The notes beneath the pieces are model-generated. The model had not been told where the DNA came from. It made no database searches and saw only the letters and a program-made list of their open reading frames with translations. 64,000 nucleotides of DNA from Achromobacter sp. HZ34 (GTDB lineage Bacteria; Pseudomonadota; Gammaproteobacteria; Burkholderiales; Burkholderiaceae_B): assembly GCF_002209485.1 (NCBI RefSeq), contig NZ_NJIX01000005.1, positions 62,001 through 126,000 on the forward strand. The letters are read 5' to 3'. The position numbers were made by a program, and so were the translations under genes. Numbering within the stretch: the first letter of the stretch is position 1; every line of letters begins with the position of its first letter. Shown in pieces: positions 61,083 through 64,000 of the stretch.

Positions 61083-62336
61083 TCAGGAAAGGGAGATTCG
61101 GGCGCCACTGCTCACGGCGGCTGCGTTGGCCGCATTGGCCGCATTGGCTGCGCTGGCTATGTCGTCGTCCGCGGTGAATTCGTCCACCGGACGATCCAGC
61201 AGCGCGTCCACGATGCGGGAACATGCCCGGCCATCGCCATACGGACTGACCGCGCGGGCGCTGCGGCGCCACTGCGCGTCGACGTCGAGAAGTTCGCTGA
61301 CGCCGCGCACGATGGTGTCGGCGGCGGCGCCGACCAGCCGCACCGTCCCGGCCGCCACCGCCTCGGGCCGTTCCGTCAGGTCCCGCATGACGAGCACGGG
61401 CTTGCCCAACGCCGGTGCCTCTTCCTGCACGCCGCCCGAGTCGGTCAGTACGATGTGGGCGCGCTGCATCAGCCTGATGAAGGCCAGGTAGTCCAGCGGC
61501 TCGATCAGATGCACGTTCGGAAGACCGCCCAGGGCCGCTCGCACGGGCAACGCCACGGCGGGGTTGAGGTGCACGGCATAGACGATCTGCAGGTCGTCGC
61601 GCTGCGACAGGGTGCGCAGGGCCTGGCACAGTTCCATGATGCCGTCGCCCAGGTTCTCGCGACGGTGGCCGGTCACGAGCAGCAGCTTGCGGCCGGGATC
61701 GATCATGCCGAATCGTTCGTCGATGCCGCGGCACAGGGCGGTATCGGCGCACAGGCGGCGCGCGGTCATGTGCAGCGCATCGATGCCCGTATTGCCGGTG
61801 ACGTAGATGTGGCCCTGCAGCCGTTCAGCCAGCAGGTTGTCGCGCGCCTGCGCCGTGGGGGCGAACAGCCACCTGGCGCCCTGGTCTATGCAGCGCCGGT
61901 TCATCTCCTCCGGCCAGGGCGTGGCGATGTCGGCGGTGCGCAGGCCGGCTTCCACGTGGCCCACCTGTATACGGCGGTGGAAGGACGCCATGGCGCCCAC
62001 CAGCGCGGTGGTCGTGTCGCCGTGGACCAGCACGCAATCCGGCGTGGTTTCCTGCAGGACGGGGTCCAGGGCTGCATACAAGGCGGCAGTCAGGCCATTC
62101 AATGTCTGCCCTGGTGTCATCACTTCGAGCGAATGATCCGCCTGGATGTCGAACACCGACAACATCTGCTGCAGCATGCTCTGGTGCTGCCCTGTCACGC
62201 AGATGCGGGAATCGATTGCCGGTTCCGCGTCCATCGCCTTCAAGAGCGGCGCCATCTTGATGGCTTCCGGCCTGGTACCGAAGATGGATAGAACTTTCAA
62301 AGGGGGGTGGTGCCGGCCATGCTGCGTCGATGCCAT
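61083..62336 (-). CDS. wecB: UDP-N-acetylglucosamine 2-epimerase (non-hydrolysing)
   Basis: 417 residues. Family landmarks are complete: FGTRPEAIKMAPLLKAM, VHGDTTTALVGAM, VGHVEAGLRTADIATPWPEE (catalytic Glu/Asp region), LLVTGHRRENLGDG and LTDSGGVQEEAPALGKP. Makes UDP-ManNAc from UDP-GlcNAc. As the first gene of the operon it presumably feeds the NfrB-like transferase. No mannosaminuronate dehydrogenase (wecC) is adjacent, so neutral ManNAc is the likely building block. The extra C-terminus contains an Ala-Ala-Asn repeat from 9-bp DNA units. GGAG about 10 bases before the ATG. Confidence 0.95.
   Translation of the reverse strand: MASTQHGRHHPPLKVLSIFGTRPEAIKMAPLLKAMDAEPAIDSRICVTGQHQSMLQQMLSVFDIQADHSLEVMTPGQTLNGLTAALYAALDPVLQETTPDCVLVHGDTTTALVGAMASFHRRIQVGHVEAGLRTADIATPWPEEMNRRCIDQGARWLFAPTAQARDNLLAERLQGHIYVTGNTGIDALHMTARRLCADTALCRGIDERFGMIDPGRKLLLVTGHRRENLGDGIMELCQALRTLSQRDDLQIVYAVHLNPAVALPVRAALGGLPNVHLIEPLDYLAFIRLMQRAHIVLTDSGGVQEEAPALGKPVLVMRDLTERPEAVAAGTVRLVGAAADTIVRGVSELLDVDAQWRRSARAVSPYGDGRACSRIVDALLDRPVDEFTADDDIASAANAANAANAAAVSSGARISLS
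61117..61152 (-). repeat. 9-bp tandem repeats encoding Ala-Ala-Asn
   Basis: Four units of TTGGCCGCA (two exact, two with one or two changes) in frame at the 3' end of the epimerase gene, giving AAN repeats outside the conserved catalytic core. Confidence 0.85.
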
Positions 62337-62735
62337 TACTGCCGTTCTCCTTTATGGTCCGTGTCCTGATCAGCCACATGTCTAGTGCGAATACATGAGG
62401 ACTTACGCAGAGCAGGTGCCCATGGATGAGTTGGCTTTCCTTGTTTTGCAAAAGATGCTTTTGGATAAATTGCGGCGGCCTTACCGTTTCATCTGACATA
62501 TCCGTAAAACGCGAGCGCAAGAATTCGAGCGTTTTTGTGATGCAGGGGTAGGCAGCGCTGCGGGCAGCCTCGCCCGAGGGCCCGGGGCGGAGCCCCCGCC
62601 GCGCCCCCGCCCAACAGCGCGGCCCAGGGGCATGGCCCCTTGGTATCTCCCCGACAACGGGGTCCAGGGGCGCAGCCCCTGGCGGTCTCCCTGACATACA
62701 CTCGGGAAAAAATTCCCAGCGACACGAGGCTAAAC
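62337..62735. other. intergenic region, 399 bp, with a cluster of palindromes
   Basis: Left part (62340-62530) is AT-richer and should hold the glycan operon promoter, read leftward. The right part is a run of GC-rich hairpins: GGGGC-GGA-GCCCC (62584-62596), an imperfect CCAGGGGC-ATG-GCCCCTTGG (62624-62643) and a perfect CCAGGGGC-GCA-GCCCCTGG (62664-62682). These resemble a REP-type cluster and share the core of 17491-17517. No gene seen. Confidence 0.6.
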
Positions 62736-63482
62736 ATGAACAAAGTCATGCTGATCACCGGCGCCAGCCGCGGCATCGGTGCCGCTACCGCCCTGCTGGC
62801 GGCGCGGCGCGGCTATACCGTCTGCGTCAATTACAAGAGCAATGAGCAGGCCGCCTTGGGCGTCGTCACGCGTATCCGCGCGGCCGGCGGCCAGGCCGAA
62901 GCGTTTTGCGCCGACGTTGGCGAGGAAGCCGACATCGTCAGCCTGTTCGACGCCGTGCACCAGCGCTATGGCCGCCTGGACGGCCTGGTCAACAATGCCG
63001 GCATCCTCGAACAGCAGGCCAAGGTGCGGGACATGAATGCCGCGCGCTTGCGCCGCATCCTGGACGTCAACGTGGTGGGCCCCTTCATCTGCTGCCGCGA
63101 GGCCGTGCGCCGCATGTCGATCAGCCTGGGGGGCCTGGGCGGGGTGATCGTCAACGTGTCATCGGCCGCGTCGCGGCTGGGTTCGCCCAACGAGTACGTC
63201 GACTACGCGGCTTCCAAGGGCGCCCTGGACACCCTGACCATCGGTTTGTCCAAGGAGGTCGCCGACGAGGGCATCCGCGTGAATGCGGTACGGCCAGGCA
63301 TCATCGACACCGACATCCATGCCAGCGGCGGCGAACCCGGCCGCGTGGACAGGGTCAAGCACATGGTGCCCTTGCGGCGCGGCGGCACGGCCGAAGAAGT
63401 GGCCGGCGCCATCATGTGGTTTTTTTCCGAGGAAGCGACGTATTCGACGGGCGCGTTCCTGGACGTGTCCGGCGGCCGCTGA
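62736..63482 (+). CDS. short-chain dehydrogenase/reductase (glucose/ribitol-type)
   Basis: 248 residues from ATG 62736 (GAGG upstream). Cofactor loop TGASRGIG (9-16), Asp-containing FCADVGEEADI, NNAG, the catalytic Ser in VNVSSAAS and YxxxK in VDYAASKGALDTL are all canonical, with a closing FSEEATYSTGAFLDVSGGR. The basic start of the second strand (NYKSNEQAA) suggests NADP(H) preference. Substrate unknown; FabG-like 3-ketoacyl or sugar reductase are both possible. Its end overlaps the convergent LysR gene by 71 bases. Confidence 0.92.
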   Translation: MNKVMLITGASRGIGAATALLAARRGYTVCVNYKSNEQAALGVVTRIRAAGGQAEAFCADVGEEADIVSLFDAVHQRYGRLDGLVNNAGILEQQAKVRDMNAARLRRILDVNVVGPFICCREAVRRMSISLGGLGGVIVNVSSAASRLGSPNEYVDYAASKGALDTLTIGLSKEVADEGIRVNAVRPGIIDTDIHASGGEPGRVDRVKHMVPLRRGGTAEEVAGAIMWFFSEEATYSTGAFLDVSGGR

Positions 63483-64000
63483 GCGGCGGTTGGTCCCCAG
63501 CGCCCGCGCCGAAGAATACCCTTGTCGCGTCGACCCACGCCCGCGCCGCGCGCGAGAGGTGGGCGCTGCGACGCCAGCAGGCCACCAGGCGCCAGCGGAT
63601 TTCCGGCTGCACGATCGGGATGGACACGAAGCGCCGGCGGTCCAGGCGCTCGCCATAGTTGGCCGGTAGCAGCGCGATGCCCATGCCGCATTCCACCAGC
63701 GTCACGATCAGGTCCCACTGGCTGCTGCGGCAGGCCAGGCGCGGGGTGTAGCCCACGCTGCGGCAAGCCTGGGCGATGGTTTCGTTGAGCTGGAAGGTTT
63801 CCCCGTACAACAGGAAAGGCTCGTCCGCCAGTTCGGCCAGGCGCACGTCGGCCCGGCCTTGCCAACGGCCCTTGTGCGGCGCCAGCAGATGCAGCGGGTA
63901 ATCGCAGATCTGGATACCTTCCATATCGTCAGGGACAGGCGCCAGGCAGATGCCTACATCCAGTTCCCCTTCACGCAGCGCCCGTTCCACGGCGCGGGCG
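63412..64000 (-). CDS. LysR-family regulator, C-terminal part
   Basis: About 196 codons open at the right edge; the N-terminal helix-turn-helix lies outside the window. The effector domain is recognisable: ERALREGELDVGICLAPVPD, the hinge and CGMGIALLPANYG, typical of LysR substrate-binding lobes. The 3' end overlaps the convergent SDR by 71 bases, and the terminal residues encoded there (SGRRTRPGTRPSNTS) are basic and unconserved-looking, suggesting a recent extension of the reading frame. Confidence 0.88.
   Translation of the reverse strand, partial: ARAVERALREGELDVGICLAPVPDDMEGIQICDYPLHLLAPHKGRWQGRADVRLAELADEPFLLYGETFQLNETIAQACRSVGYTPRLACRSSQWDLIVTLVECGMGIALLPANYGERLDRRRFVSIPIVQPEIRWRLVACWRRSAHLSRAARAWVDATRVFFGAGAGDQPPLSGRRTRPGTRPSNTSLPRKKTT

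Overview
The window is a contiguous piece of a GC-rich chromosome with dense, mostly intact genes. There is no rRNA, tRNA, CRISPR array, insertion sequence or prophage that I can see. The protein repertoire (many LysR regulators, a FecI/FecR/FecA set, an NMT1/ThiY-like uptake system, OpgC, DUF1800, LemA/DUF2207) fits a betaproteobacterium of the Alcaligenaceae, in the Bordetella/Achromobacter range. That placement is inference from gene style, not from a marker gene.

Layout. 1-183: N-terminus of a DUF1800 protein running off the left edge. 0.6-6.3 kb: hemerythrin-like protein, small orphan, DUF4142 protein, a sensor-less hybrid histidine kinase, and a LysR gene translationally coupled to a ClC chloride channel. 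6.4-12.3 kb: 2Fe-2S protein, LysR divergent from a FUSC-type efflux protein, a repeat-rich exported protein, and a class V PLP enzyme. 12.5-17.4 kb: NYN-LOTUS RNA-processing-type protein, a DUF945 protein and Dps. 17.5-20.9 kb: ECF42 sigma factor with its DGPF/YCII partner, and a soluble PAS-PAS chemoreceptor of BdlA type. 21.3-30.1 kb: small secreted protein, LysR/WrbA divergon, ketopantoate reductase, DUF445, LemA plus DUF2207, PhzF-like.

30.1-35.4 kb is an iron-uptake operon: a Fur-box promoter, FecI-like sigma, FecR-like anti-sigma, a TonB receptor with a signalling (STN) domain, and an exported siderophore-esterase-like hydrolase. 35.5-36.9 kb: a small lipoprotein and an unknown exported protein. 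36.9-47.7 kb is an 11-gene minus-strand operon (SDR, aminotransferase, alpha/beta hydrolase, M20 amidohydrolase, ABC ATPase, class II aldolase, TauD-type dioxygenase, binding protein, two permeases, double cupin). It faces a divergent GntR/FCD regulator across a striking operator array. It looks like uptake plus breakdown of one unidentified nitrogen-containing small molecule.

48.8-53.7 kb: amidase, InaA-type kinase, SGNH hydrolase, OpgC. 54.1-62.3 kb is a tightly coupled five-gene minus-strand operon. It encodes a UDP-GlcNAc 2-epimerase, a BcsB-like periplasmic protein, an NfrB-like glycosyltransferase with C-terminal MshEN (c-di-GMP-binding) modules, a short NfrA-like outer-membrane protein, and a membrane-anchored TIM-barrel-like protein. 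This is a candidate c-di-GMP-controlled ManNAc-type exopolysaccharide secretion machine that merges the E. coli N4-receptor (Nfr) pathway with a cellulose-type BcsB subunit. I regard it as the most interesting system in the window. 62.7-64.0 kb: an SDR overlapping, tail to tail, a LysR gene that runs off the right edge.

A recurring oddity is that several minus-strand genes (LysR at 21.8 kb, InaA at 50.5 kb, OpgC at 52.5 kb) end inside short tandem repeats that carry the stop codon.
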